Assembly (NCBI GenBank): GCA_032622095.1
Contig: CP136064.1
Location: forward strand, 51,962,073-52,026,072
Origin: Siphonodentalium dalli
Taxonomy: Eukaryota; Mollusca; Scaphopoda; Gadilida; Siphonodentaliidae
Length of the DNA: 64,000 bases
Direction: 5' to 3'
How positions within the stretch are numbered: the stretch's first letter is position 1; each line of letters starts with the position of its first letter. Of this stretch, positions 1 through 15,304 are shown piece after piece. The notes beneath the pieces are model-generated. The model searched no databases. It was given only the letters and a program-made list of their open reading frames with translations, and was not told where the DNA came from. A program made the position numbers and the translations under genes.

Positions 1-2398
1 ATATCAAGATCCATCGGATGGGTTAAATATCAATGTCCTGGTATGACAGCATGTAGCTTCATACAGGTATACCCATATCAAGATCCATCGGATGGGTTAA
101 ATATCAATGCCCTGGTATGACAGCATGTAGCTTCATACATATACTACCCATATCAAGATCCATCGACTGGGTTAAATATCAATGTCCTGGTATGACAGCA
201 TGTAGCTTCATACAGGTATACCCATATCAAGATCCACAAGCTTGGTTAAATATCAATGTCCTGGTATGACAGCATGTAGCTTCACACAGGTATACTACCC
301 ATATCAAGATCCATCGGATGGGTTAAATATCAATTTCCTGTTATGACAGCATGTAGCTTCACACAGGTACTACCCATATCAAGATCCACAAGCTTGGTTA
401 AATATCAATGTCCTGGTATGACAGCATGTAGCTTCATACAGGTACTACCCATATCAAGATCCATCGGATGGGTTAAATATCAATATCCTGGTATGACAGC
501 ATGTAGCTTCACATAGGTACTACCCATATCAAGATCCATCGGATGGGTTAAATATCAATGTCCTGGTATGACAGCATGTAGCCTCACACAGGTACTACCC
601 ATATCAAGATCCATCGGATGGGTTAAATATCAATGTCCTGGTATGACAACATGTAGCTTCATACATATACTACCCATATCAAGATCCATCGGATGGGTTA
701 AATATCAATGTCCTGGTATGACAGCATGTAGCTTCATACAGGTACTACCCATATCAAGATCCATCGGATGGGTTAAATATCAATGTCCTGGTATGACAGC
801 ATGTAGCTTCACACAGGTACTACCCATATCAAGATCCATCGGATGGGTTAAATATCAATGTCCTGGTATGACAGCATGTAGCTTCATACAGGTATACCCA
901 TATCAAGATCCATCGGATGGGTTAAATATCAATGTCCTGGTATGACAGCATGTAGCTTCACACAGGTACTACCCATATCAAGATCCATCGGATGGGTTAA
1001 ATATCAATGTCCTGGTATGACAGCATGTAGCTTCATACAGGTACTACCCATATCAAGATCCATCGGATGGGTTAAATATCAATGTCTTGGTATGACAGCA
1101 TGTAGCTTCATACAGGTACTACCCATATCAAGATCCATCGGATGGGTTAAATATCAATGTCCTGGTATGACAGCATGTAGCTTCATACATATACTACCCA
1201 TATCAAGATCCATCGGATGGGTTAAATATCAATGTCCTGGTATGACAGCATGTAGCTTCATACATATACTACCCATATCAAGATCCATCGGATGGGTTAA
1301 ATATCAATGTCCTGGTATGACAGCATGTAGCTTCATACAGGTACTACCCATATCAAGATCCATCGGATGGGTTAAATATCAATGTCCTGGTATGACAGCA
1401 TGTAGCTTCATACATATACTACCCATATCAAGATCCATCGGATGGGTTAAATATCAATGTCCTGGTATGACAGCATGTAGCTTCATACAGGTACTACCCA
1501 TATCAAGATCCATCGACTGGGTTAAATATCAATGTCCTGGTATGACAGCATGTAGCTTCATACATATACTACCCATATCAAGATCCATCGGATGGGTTAA
1601 ATATCAATGTCCTGGTATGACAGCATGTAGCTTCATACAGGTACTACCCATATCAAGATCCATCGGATGGGTTAAATATCAATGTCCTGGTATGACAGCA
1701 TGTAGCTTCATACATATACTACCCATATCAAGATCCATCGGATGGGTTAAATATCAATGTCCTGGTATGACAACATGTAGCTTCATACATATACTACCCA
1801 TATCAAGATCCATCGGATGGGTTAAATATCAATGTCCTGGTATGACAGCATGTAGCTTCATACATATACTACCCATATCAAGATCCATCGGATGGGTTAA
1901 ATATCAATGTCCTGGTATGACAGCATGTAGCTTCATACAGGTACTACCCATATCAAGATCCATCGACTGGGTTAAATATCAATGTCCTGGTATGACAGCA
2001 TGTAGCTTCATACATATACTACCCATATCAAGATCCATCGGATGGGTTAAATATCAATGTCCTGGTATGACAGCATGTAGCTTCATACAGGTACTACCCA
2101 TATCAAGATCCATCGGATGGGTTAAATATCAATGTCCTGGTATGACAGCATGTAGCTTCATACATATACTACCCATATCAAGATCCATCGGATGGGTTAA
2201 ATATCAATGTCCTGGTATGACAACATGTAGCTTCATACATATACTACCCATATCAAGATCCATCGGATGGGTTAAATATCAATGTCCTGGTATGACAGCA
2301 TGTAGCTTCATACATATACTACCCATATCAAGATCCATCGGATGGGTTAAATATCAATGTCCTGGTATGACAGCATGTAGCTTCATACATATACTACC

Positions 2399-2998
2399 CA
2401 TATCAAGATCCACAAGCTTGGTTAAATATCAATGTCCTGGTATGACAGCATGTAGCTTCATACATATACTACCCATATCAAGATCCACAAGCTTGGTTAA
2501 ATATCAATGTCCTGGTATGACAGCATGTAGCTTCATACATATACTACCCATATCAAGATCCACAAGCTTGGTTAAATATCAATGTCCTGGTATGACAGCA
2601 TGTAGCTTCATACATATACTACCCATATCAAGATCCACAAGCTTGGTTAAATATCAATGTCCTGGTATGACAGCATGTAGCTTCATACATATACTACCCA
2701 TATCAAGATCCACAAGCTTGGTTAAATATCAATGTCCTGGTATGACAGCATGTAGCTTCATACATATACTACCCATATCAAGATCCACAAGCTTGGTTAA
2801 ATATCAATGTCCTGGTATGACAGCATGTAGCTTCATACAAATACTACCCATATCAAGATCCACAAGCTTGGTTAAATATCAATGTCCTGGTATGACAGCA
2901 TGTAGCTTCATACATATACTACCCATATCAAGATCCACAAGCTTGGTTAAATATCAATGTCCTGGTATGACAGCATGTAGCTTCATACATATACTACC
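2399..2998. repeat. Homogeneous block of AAGCTT-type satellite units
   Basis: Eight consecutive 75-bp units carry the CACAAGCTTGG variant, which otherwise occurs singly (for example near 232, 388, 3165, 3316, 11106 and 11263). A run of one variant is the usual sign of local homogenisation by unequal exchange or slippage. Restriction with an AAGCTT cutter would release 75-bp ladders only here. Confidence 0.85.
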
Positions 2999-5812
2999 CA
3001 TATCAAGATCCATCGGATGGGTTAAATATCAATGTCCTGGTATGACAACATGTAGCTTCATACATATACTACCCATATCAAGATCCATCGGATGGGTTAA
3101 ATATCAATGTCCTGGTATGACAGCATGTAGCTTCATACAGGTACTACCCATATCAAGATCCACAAGCTTGGTTAAATATCAATGTCCTGGTATGACAGCA
3201 TGTAGCTTCACACAGGTATACTACCCATATCAAGATCCATCGGATGGGTTAAATATCAATTTCCTGTTATGACAGCATGTAGCTTCACACAGGTACTACC
3301 CATATCAAGATCCACAAGCTTGGTTAAATATCAATGTCCTGGTATGACAGCAAGTAGCTTCACACAGGTACTACCCATATCAAGATCCATCGGATGGGTT
3401 AAATATCAATGTCCTGGTATGACAGCATGTAGCTTCATACAGGTACTACCCATATCAAGATCCATCGGATGGGTTAAATATCAATGTCCTGGTATGACAG
3501 CATGTAGCTTCATACAGGTACTACCCATATCAAGATCCATCGGATGGGTTAAATATCAATGTCCTGGTATGACAGCATGTAGCTTCATACAGGTATACTA
3601 CCCATATCAAGATCCATCGGATGGGTTAAATATCAATGTCCTGGTATGACAGCATGTAGCTTCACATAGGTACTACCCATATCAAGATCCATCGGATGGG
3701 TTAAATATCAATGTCCTGGTATGACAGCATGTAGCTTCACATAGGTACTACCCATATCAAGATCCATCGGATGGGTTAAATATCAATGTCCTGGTATGAC
3801 AGCATGTAGCTTCATACAGGTATACCCATATCAAGATCCATCGGATGGGTTAAATATCAATGTCCTGGTATGACAGCATGTAGCTTCATACAGGTACTAC
3901 CCATATCAAGATCCATCGGATGGGTTAAATATCAATGTCCTGGTATGACAGCATGTAGCTTCACACAGGTACTACCCATATCAAGATCCATCGGATGGGT
4001 TAAATATCAATGTCCTGGTATGACAGCATGTAGCTTCATACAGGTATACCCATATCAAGATCCATCGGATGGGTTAAATATCAATGTCCTGGTATGACAG
4101 CATGTAGCTTCACACAGGTACTACCCATATCAAGATCCATCGGATGGGTTAAATATCAATGTCCTGGTATGACAGCATGTAGCTTCATACAGGTATACTA
4201 CCCATATCAAGATCCATCGGATGGGTTAAATATCAATGTCCTGGTATGACAGCATGTAGCTTCACACATGTACTACCCATATCAAGATCCATCGACTGGG
4301 TTAAATATCAATGTCCTGGTATGACAGCATGTAGCGTCATACAGGTACTACCCATATCAAGATCCATCGGATGGGTTAAATATCAATGTCCTGGTATGAC
4401 AGCATGTAGCTTCACACAGGTACTACCCATATCAAGATCCATCGGATGGGTTAAATATCAATGTCCTGGTATGACAGCATGTAGCTTCACACAGGTATAC
4501 CCATATCAAGATCCATCGGATGGGTTAAATATCAATGTCCTGGTATGACAGCATGTAGCTTCACACAGGTACTACCCATATCAAGATCCATCGACTGGGT
4601 TAAATATCAATGTCCTGGTATGACAGCATGTAGCTTCATACAGGTACTACCCATATCAAGATCCATCGGATGGGTTAAATATCAATGTCCTGGTATGACA
4701 GCATGTAGCTTCACACATGTACTACCCATATCAAGATCCATCGGATGGGTTAAATATCAATGTCCTGGTATGACAGCATGTAGCTTCACACAGGTACTAC
4801 CCATATCAAGATCCATCGGATGGGTTAAATATCAATGTCCTGGTATGACAGCATGTAGCTTCACACATGTACTACCCATATCAAGATCCATCGGATGGGT
4901 TAAATATCAATGCCCTGGTATGACAGCATGTAGCTTCATACAGGTACTACCCATATCAAGATCCATCGACTGGGTTAAATATCAATGTCCTGGTATGACA
5001 GCATGTAGCTTCATACATATACTACCCATATCAAGATCCATCGGATGGGTTAAATATCAATGTCCTGGTATGACAGCATGTAGCTTCATACAGGTATACC
5101 CATATCAAGATCCATCGGATGGGTTAAATATCAATGTCCTGGTATGACAGCATGTAGCTTCATACATATACTACCCATATCAAGATCCATCGGATGGGTT
5201 AAATATCAATGTCCTGGTATGACAGCATGTAGCTTCATACATATACTACCCATATCAAGATCCATCGGATGGGTTAAATATCAATGTCCTGGTATGACAG
5301 CATGTAGCTTCATACATATACTACCCATATCAAGATCCATCGGATGGGTTAAATATCAATGTCCTGGTATGACAGCATGTAGCTTCATACATATACTACC
5401 CATATCAAGATCCATCGGATGGGTTAAATATCAATGTCCTGGTATGACAGCATGTAGCTTCATACATATACTACCCATATCAAGATCCATCGGATGGGTT
5501 AAATATCAATGTCCTGGTATGACAGCATGTAGCTTCATACATATACTACCCATATCAAGATCCATAGGATGGGTTAAATATCAATGTCCTGGTATGACAG
5601 CATGTAGCTTCATACATATACTACCCATATCAAGATCCATCGGATGGGTTAAATATCAATGTCCTGGTATGACAGCATGTAGCTTCATACATATACTACC
5701 CATATCAAGATCCATAGGATGGGTTAAATATCAATGTCCTGGTATGACAGCATGTAGCTTCATACATATACTACCCATATCAAGATCCATCGGATGGGTT
5801 AAATATCAATGT

Positions 5813-8800
5813 CCTGGTATGACAGCATGTAGCTTCATACATATACTACCCATATCAAGATCCATCGGATGGGTTAAATATCAATGTCCTGGTATGACAG
5901 CATGTAGCTTCATACATATACTACCCATATCAAGATCCATCGGATGGGTTAAATATCAATGTCCTGGTATGACAGCATGTAGCTTCATACATATACTACC
6001 CATATCAAGATCCATCGGATGGGTTAAATATCAATGTCCTGGTATGACAACATGTAGCTTCATACAGGTACTACCCATATCAAGATCCATCGGATGGGTT
6101 AAATATCAATGTCCTGGTATGACAGCATGTATCTTCATACAGGTACTACCCATATCAAGATCCATCGGATGGGTTAAATATCAATGTCCTGGTATGACAG
6201 CATGTAGCTTCATACATATACTACCCATATCAAGATCCATCGGATGGGTTAAATATCAATGTCCTGGTATGACAGCATGTAGCTTCATACATATACTACC
6301 CATATCAAGATCCATCGGATGGGTTAAATATCAATGTCCTGGTATGACAGCATGTAGCTTCATACATATACTACCCATATCAACATCCATCGGATGGGTT
6401 AAATATCAATGTCCTGGTATGACAGCATGTAGCTTCATACATATACTACCCATATCAAGATCCATCGGATGGGTTAAATATCAATGTCCTGGTATGACAG
6501 CATGTAGCTTCATACATATACTACCCATATCAAGATCCATCGGATGGGTTAAATATCAATGTCCTGGTATGACAGCATGTAGCTTCATACATATACTACC
6601 CATATCAAGATCCATCGGATGGGTTAAATATCAATGTCCTGGTATGACAGCATGTAGCTTCATACATATACTACCCATATCAACATCCATCGGATGGGTT
6701 AAATATCAATGTCCTGGTATGACAGCATGTAGCTTCATACATATACTACCCATATCAAGATCCATCGGATGGGTTAAATATCAATGTCCTGGTATGACAG
6801 CATGTAGCTTCATACATATACTACCCATATCAACATCCATCGGATGGGTTAAATATCAATGTCCTGGTATGACAGCATGTAGCTTCATACATATACTACC
6901 CATATCAAGATCCATCGGATGGGTTAAATATCAATGTCCTGGTATGACAGCATGTAGCTTCATACATATACTACCCATATCAAGATCCATCGGATGGGTT
7001 AAATATCAATGTCCTGGTATGACAGCATGTAGCTTCATACATATACTACCCATATCAACATCCATCGGATGGGTTAAATATCAATGTCCTGGTATGACAG
7101 CATGTAGCTTCATACATATACTACCCATATCAAGATCCATCGGATGGGTTAAATATCAATGTCCTGGTATGACAACATGTAGCTTCATACATATACTACC
7201 CATATCAAGATCCATCGGATGGGTTAAATATCAATGTCCTGGTATGACAGCATGTAGCTTCATACATATACTACCCATATCAAGATCCATCGGATGGGTT
7301 AAATATCAATGTCCTGGTATGACAGCATGTAGCTTCACACAGGTACTACCCATATCAAGATCCATCGACTGGGTTAAATATCAATGTCCTGGTATGACAA
7401 CATGTAGCTTCATACAGGTACTACCCATATCAAGATCCATCGGATGGGTTAAATATCAATGTCCTGGTATGACAGCATGTAGCTTCATACAGGTACTACC
7501 CATATCAAGATCTATCGACTGGGTTAAATATCAATGTCCTGGTATGACAGCATGTAGCTTCATACATATACTACCCATATCAACATCCATCGGATGGGTT
7601 AAATATCAATGTCCTGGTATGACAGCATGTAGCTTCATACATATACTACCCATATCAAGATCCATCGGATGGGTTAAATATCAATGTCCTGGTATGACAA
7701 CATGTAGCTTCATACATATACTACCCATATCAAGATCCATCGGATGGGTTAAATATCAATGTCCTGGTATGACAGCATGTAGCTTCACACAGGTACTACC
7801 CATATCAAGATCCATCGGATGGGTTAAATATCAATGTCCTGGTATGACAGCATGTAGCTTCATACAGGTATACTTCCCATATCAAGATCCATCGGATGGG
7901 TTAAATATCAATGTCCTGACAGCATGTAGCTTCACACAGGTACTACCCATATCAAGATCCATCGGATGGGTTAAATATCAATGTCCTGGTATGACAGCAT
8001 GTAGCTTCATACAGGTACTACCCATATCAAGATCCATCGGATGGTTTAAATATCAATGTCCTGGTATGACAGCATGTAGCTTCATACATATACTACCCAT
8101 ATCAAGATCCATCGGATGGGTTAAATATCAATGTCCTGGTATGACAGCATGTAGCTTCATACATATACTACCCATATCAAGATCCATCGGATGGGTTAAA
8201 TATCAATGTCCTGGTATGACAGCATGTAGCTTCATACATATACTACCCATATCAAGATCCATCGGATGGGTTAAATATCAATGTCCTGGTATGACAACAT
8301 GTAGCTTCATACAGGTACTACCCATATCAAGATCCATCGGATGGGTTAAATATCAATGTCCTGGTATGACAGCATGTATCTTCATACAGGTACTACCCAT
8401 ATCAAGATCCATCGGATGGGTTAAATATCAATGTCCTGGTATGACAGCATGTAGCTTCATACATATACTACCCATATCAAGATCCATCGGATGGGTTAAA
8501 TATCAATGTCCTGGTATGACAGCATGTAGCTTCATACATATACTACCCATATCAAGATCCATCGGATGGGTTAAATATCAATGTCCTGGTATGACAGCAT
8601 GTAGCTTCATACATATACTACCCATATCAACATCCATCGGATGGGTTAAATATCAATGTCCTGGTATGACAGCATGTAGCTTCATACATATACTACCCAT
8701 ATCAAGATCCATCGGATGGGTTAAATATCAATGTCCTGGTATGACAGCATGTAGCTTCATACATATACTACCCATATCAAGATCCATCGGATGGGTTAAA

Positions 8801-10467
8801 TATCAATGTCCTGGTATGACAGCATGTAGCTTCATACATATACTACCCATATCAAGATCCATCGGATGGGTTAAATATCAATGTCCTGGTATGACAGCAT
8901 GTAGCTTCATACATATACTACCCATATCAACATCCATCGGATGGGTTAAATATCAATGTCCTGGTATGACAGCATGTAGCTTCATACATATACTACCCAT
9001 ATCAAGATCCATCGGATGGGTTAAATATCAATGTCCTGGTATGACAGCATGTAGCTTCATACATATACTACCCATATCAACATCCATCGGATGGGTTAAA
9101 TATCAATGTCCTGGTATGACAGCATGTAGCTTCATACATATACTACCCATATCAAGATCCATCGGATGGGTTAAATATCAATGTCCTGGTATGACAGCAT
9201 GTAGCTTCATACATATACTACCCATATCAAGATCCATCGGATGGGTTAAATATCAATGTCCTGGTATGACAGCATGTAGCTTCATACATATACTACCCAT
9301 ATCAACATCCATCGGATGGGTTAAATATCAATGTCCTGGTATGACAGCATGTAGCTTCATACATATACTACCCATATCAAGATCCATCGGATGGGTTAAA
9401 TATCAATGTCCTGGTATGACAACATGTAGCTTCATACATATACTACCCATATCAAGATCCATCGGATGGGTTAAATATCAATGTCCTGGTATGACAGCAT
9501 GTAGCTTCATACATATACTACCCATATCAAGATCCATCGGATGGGTTAAATATCAATGTCCTGGTATGACAGCATGTAGCTTCACACAGGTACTACCCAT
9601 ATCAAGATCCATCGACTGGGTTAAATATCAATGTCCTGGTATGACAACATGTAGCTTCATACAGGTACTACCCATATCAAGATCCATCGGATGGGTTAAA
9701 TATCAATGTCCTGGTATGACAGCATGTAGCTTCATACAGGTACTACCCATATCAAGATCTATCGACTGGGTTAAATATCAATGTCCTGGTATGACAGCAT
9801 GTAGCTTCATACATATACTACCCATATCAACATCCATCGGATGGGTTAAATATCAATGTCCTGGTATGACAGCATGTAGCTTCATACATATACTACCCAT
9901 ATCAAGATCCATCGGATGGGTTAAATATCAATGTCCTGGTATGACAACATGTAGCTTCATACATATACTACCCATATCAAGATCCATCGGATGGGTTAAA
10001 TATCAATGTCCTGGTATGACAGCATGTAGCTTCACACAGGTACTACCCATATCAAGATCCATCGGATGGGTTAAATATCAATGTCCTGGTATGACAGCAT
10101 GTAGCTTCATACAGGTATACTTCCCATATCAAGATCCATCGGATGGGTTAAATATCAATGTCCTGACAGCATGTAGCTTCACACAGGTACTACCCATATC
10201 AAGATCCATCGGATGGGTTAAATATCAATGTCCTGGTATGACAGCATGTAGCTTCATACAGGTACTACCCATATCAAGATCCATCGGATGGTTTAAATAT
10301 CAATGTCCTGGTATGACAGCATGTAGCTTCATACATATACTACCCATATCAAGATCCATCGGATGGGTTAAATATCAATGTCCTGGTATGACAGCATGTA
10401 GCTTCATACATATACTACCCATATCAAGATCCATCGGATGGGTTAAATATCAATGTCCTGGTATGAC
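5813..10467. repeat. 2247-bp higher-order repeat, tandemly duplicated
   Basis: Rare unit variants recur at a constant distance of 2247 bp. GCATGTATCTTC is at about 6131 and 8378; the longer junction with TACTTCCC at 7871 and 10118; the 5-base deletion CCTGACAGC follows each of these; GGATGGTTTAAA is at 8041 and 10288. The block is 30 units long (30 x 75, +2, -5). Copy 1 runs from about 5813 to 8059 and copy 2 from about 8060 to 10306, with matching continuing to about 10467. I saw no differences at the positions compared, so it is a recent duplication or a collapsed or duplicated assembly segment. Confidence 0.85.
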
Positions 10468-13400
10468 AACATGTAGCTTCATACATATACTACCCATATC
10501 AAGATCCATCGGATGGGTTAAATATCAATGTCCTGGTATGACAGCATGTAGCTTCATACATATACTACCCATATCAAGATCCATCGGATGGGTTAAATAT
10601 CAATGTCCTGGTATGACAGCATGTAGCTTCATACATATACTACCCATATCAAGATCCATCGGATGGGTTAAATATCAATGTCCTGGTATGACAGCATGTA
10701 GCTTCATACATATACTACCCATATCAAGATCCATCGGATGGGTTAAATATCAATGTCCTGGTATGACAACATGTAGCTTCATACAGGTACTACCCATATC
10801 AAGATCCATCGGATGGGTTAAATATCAATGTCCTGGTATGACAGCATGTAGCTTCATACATATACTACCCATATCAAGATCCATCGGATGGGTTAAATAT
10901 CAATGTCCTGGTATGACAGCATGTAGCTTCACACAGGTACTACCCATATCAAGATCCATCGGATGGGTTAAATATCAATGTCCTGGTATGACAACATGTA
11001 GCTTCATACATATACTACCCATATCAAGATCCATCGGATGGGTTAAATATCAATGTCCTGGTATGACAGCATGTAGCTTCATACAGGTACTACCCATATC
11101 AAGATCCACAAGCTTGGTTAAATATCAATGTCCTGGTATGACAGCATGTAGCTTCACACAGGTATACTACCCATATCAAGATCCATCGGATGGGTTAAAT
11201 ATCAATTTCCTGTTATGACAGCATGTAGCTTCACACAGGTACTACCCATATCAAGATCCACAAGCTTGGTTAAATATCAATGTCCTGGTATGACAGCATG
11301 TAGCTTCATACAGGTACTACCCATATCAAGATCCATCGGATGGGTTAAATATCAATGTCCTGGTATGACAGCATGTAGCTTCACATAGGTACTACCCATA
11401 TCAAGATCCATCGGATGGGTTAAATATCAATGTCCTGGTATGACAGCATGTAGCTTCATACATGTACTACCCATATCAAGATCCATCGGATGGGTTAAAT
11501 ATCAATGTCCTGGTATGACAGCATGTAGCTTCATACATATACTACCCATATCAAGATCCATCGGATGGGTTAAATATCAATGTCCTGGTATGACAGCATG
11601 TAGCTTCATACAGGTACTACCCATATCAAGATCCATCGGATGGGTTAAATATCAATGTCCTGGTATGACAGCATGTAGCTTCATACAGGTACTACCCATA
11701 TCAAGATCCATCGGATGGGTTAAATATCAATGTCCTGGTATGACAGCATGTAGCTTCATACAGGTACTACCCATATCAAGATCCACAAGCTTGGTTAAAT
11801 GTCAATGTCCTTGTATGACAGCATGTAGCTTCATACAGGTACTACCCATATCAAGATCCATCGGGTGGGTTAAATATCAATGTCCTGGTATGACAGCATG
11901 TAGCTTCATACAGGTACTACCCATATCAAGATCCATCGGATGGGTTAAATATCAATGTCCTGGTATGACAGCATGTAGCTTCATACAGGTACTACCCATA
12001 TCAAGATCCATCGGATGGGTTAAATATCAATGTCCTGGTATGACAGCATGTAGCTTCATACATGTACTACCCATATCAAGATCCATCGGATGGGTTAAAT
12101 ATCAATGTCCTGGTATGACAGCATGTAGCTTCATACAGGTACTACCCATATCAAGATCCATCGGGTGGGTTAAATATCAATGTCCTGGTATGACAGCATG
12201 TAGCTTCATACATATACTACCCATATCAAGATCCATCGGATGGGTTAAATATCAATGTCCTGGTATGACAGCATGTAGCTTCACACAGGTATACCCATAT
12301 CAAGATCCATCGGATGGGTTAAATATCAATGTCCTGGTATGACAGCATGTAGCTTCATACATATACTACCCATATCAAGATCCATCGACTGGGTTAAATA
12401 TCAATGTCCTGGTATGACAGCATGTAGCTTCATACAGGTACTACCCATATCAAGATCCATCGGATGGGTTAAATATCAATGTCCTGGTATGACAGCATGT
12501 AGCTTCATACATATACTACCCATATCAAGATCCATCGACTGGGTTAAATATCAATGCCCTGGTATGACAGCATGTAGCTTCACACAGGTACTACCCATAT
12601 CAAGATCCATCGGATGGGTTAAATATCAATGCCCTGGTATGACAGCATGTAGCTTCATACAGGTACTACCAATATCAAGATCCATCGGATGGGTTAAATA
12701 TCAATGCCCTGGTATGACAGCATGTAGCTTCATACAGGTACTACCCATATCAAGATCCATCGACTGGGTTAAATATCAATGTCCTGGTATGACAGCATGT
12801 AGCTTCACACAGGTACTACCCATATCAAGATCCATCGGATGGGTTAAATATCAATGTCCTGGTATGACAGCATGTAGCTTCATACATATACTACCCATAT
12901 CAAGATCCATCGACTGGGTTAAATATCAATGTCCTGGTATGACAGCATGTAGCTTCATACATATACTACCCATATCAAGATCCATCGGATGGGTTAAATA
13001 TCAATGTCCTGGTATGACAGCATGTAGCTTCATACATATACTACCCATATCAAGATCCATCGGATGGGTTAAATATCAATGTCCTGGTATGACAGCATGT
13101 AGCTTCATACATATACTACCCATATCAAGATCCATCGGATGGGTTAAATATCAATGTCCTGGTATGACAGCATGTAGCTTCATACAGGTACTACCCATAT
13201 CAAGATCCATCGACTGGGTTAAATATCAATGTCTTGGTATGACAGCATGTAGCTTCATACAGGTACTACCCATATCAAGATCCATCGGATGGGTTAAATA
13301 TCAATGTCCTGGTATGACAGCATGTAGCTTCACACAGGTACTACCCATATCAAGATCCATCGACTGGGTTAAATATCAATGTCCTGGTATGACAGCATGT

Positions 13401-14259
13401 AGCTTCATACATATACTACCCATATCAAGATCCATCGGATCGGTTAAATATCAATGCCCTGGTATGACAGCATGTAGCTTCACACATGTACTACCCATAT
13501 CAAGATCCATCGGATGGGTTAAATATCAATGTCCTGGTATGACAGCATGTAGCTTCACACATGTACTACCCATATCAAGATCCATCGGATGGGTTAAATA
13601 TCAATGTCTTGGTATGACAGCATGTAGCTTCATACAGGTACTACCCATATCAAGATCCATCGACTGGGTTAAATATCAATGTCCTGGTATGACAGCATGT
13701 AGCTTCATACATATACTACCCATATCAAGATCCATCGGATGGGTTAAATATCAATGTCCTGGTATGACAGCATGTAGCTTCATACATATACTACCCATAT
13801 CAAGATCCATCGGATGGGTTAAATATCAATGTCCTGGTATGACAGCATGTAGCTTCATACAGGTACTACCCATATCAAGATCCATCGGATGGGTTAAATA
13901 TCAATGTCCTGGTATGACAGCATGTAGCTTCATACAGGTACTACCCATATCAAGATCCATCGGATGGGTTAAATATCAATGTCCTGGTATGACAGCATGT
14001 AGCTTCATACAGGTACTACCCATATCAAGATCCATCGGATGGGTTAAATATCAATGTCCTGGTATGACAGCATGTAGCTTCATACATATACTACCCATAT
14101 CAAGATCCATCGGATGGGTTAAATATCAATGTCCTGGTATGACAGCATGTAGCTTCATACATATACTACCCATATCAAGATCCATCGGATGGGTTAAATA
14201 TCAATGTCCTGGTATGACAGCATGTAGCTTCATACAGGTACTACCCATATCAAGATCCA

Positions 14260-14546
14260 CAAGCTTGGTTAAATGTCAATTTCCTGGTATGACAGCATGC
14301 AGCTTCATAGAGGTACTATCCATATCAAGATCCACCAGCTTGGTTAAATGTCAATTTCCTGTTATGACAGCATGTATCTTCATACAGGTACTACCCATAT
14401 CAAGATCCACCTGCTTGGTTAAATGTCAATTTCCTGGTATGACAGCATGTAGCTTCATACATATACTACCCATATCAAGATCCACAAGCTTGGTTAAATG
14501 TCAATTTCCTGGTATGACAGCATGCAGATTCATAGAGGTACTATAA
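14260..14546. repeat. Degenerate right edge of the satellite
   Basis: The last four units differ from the bulk of the array: TTAAATGTCAATTTCC, GCATGCAGCTTCATAGAGG, CCACCAGCTTGG and CCACCTGCTTGG appear only here. The array then stops abruptly into unique sequence after GAGGTACTATAAATTT. Higher divergence at an array edge is typical of satellites, where homogenisation is weakest at the ends. Confidence 0.8.
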
Positions 14547-15304
14547 ATTTACCTGAATGTGTTTTAAAACTTATACAAACAAAATGTTTAATATGTCAGC
14601 AGGCAGATTCGTACCTTCTGTTTAAAAGGCGCCTTTCACTTTCATATGAACGTTTAATTTTTCATTTGCATAGTAGCAAGTAGCTTCATTCCTCACTCAT
14701 TGTCCGACCTGTGGTTTTAAATTGTGTATGGGAAAATTGTTACTTATGTCAGTAGCTAGCTTCATCGTCTGCTTTCTATCCAGACATTTTCAATTTCATT
14801 CTATTGTGTTATTCTTTGCGTACTCTCAGTGCTAGGCTAACCACTGTTTTTCCCTGGCTGCGTATTCACTCAGGGAACTTTAATACGGTTTATGGTCGTG
14901 TTCATACGGTATGACATGACATATACATTAAACATCAGCGATTCATTACCGTACCGGTTTCTGGACTTTCCATGCGATATGAAATATGCACTATATATAT
15001 ATTAACCACCAGTCTATTTTCTCAGGGATAACCATCAGTATCGAATTGCAGTGGTGAATTTTTTTTACTCTCGGCTATTATGGGTATATTTTCTTCATAT
15101 ATTTTTTTTGTTCCGCGAATTGGACTAGTCCGCTGTTTACAGTTAATGCGTATCCTAACAGAAGAGACCCCAACACGGCGCTATAAGGAATATTCGCCAT
15201 GCATTGTTTGGTTCCTGATGTGGTGCGGTTTTTTTTCGTGGGGATAAGGACATCTATATATTATGGAAAGATTAAACCTCAGTTTGAAAATTCATGTTTC
15301 TATT
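14547..15304. other. Non-coding sequence next to the satellite
   Basis: AT-rich unique sequence. The short open frames here have no homology that I recognise, no splice signals worth reporting and no repeat structure. Confidence 0.6.

Larger units (their letters stand above)
1..14546. repeat. 75-bp satellite array (about 190 copies)
   Basis: A head-to-tail array of a 75-bp unit containing ATCAAGATCCATCGGATGGG and GGTATGACAGCATGTAGCTT. It starts before the window. Units vary at a few fixed places: TCGGATGGG, TCGACTGGG or CACAAGCTTGG in the middle, and CAGGTACTACCC, CATATACTACCC, CAGGTATACCC (1 base shorter) or CAGGTATACTACCC (2 bases longer) at the junction. The period is exactly 25 codons and one frame lacks stops, so long open frames appear, broken only where a unit of different length changes phase. 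I see no start context, splice sites or non-repeat coding sequence, so I read it as satellite DNA and not a gene. Confidence 0.98.

Noticed and set aside
1-14546. CRISPR-like array
   Set aside because: Units are contiguous with no unique spacers, the unit is 75 bp, and the genome is eukaryotic.
568-14683. Long repetitive open frames as a giant repeat protein
   Set aside because: They follow from a 75-bp unit that lacks stops in one frame. Frame breaks occur at length variants, and there is no non-repeat coding sequence or splice context.
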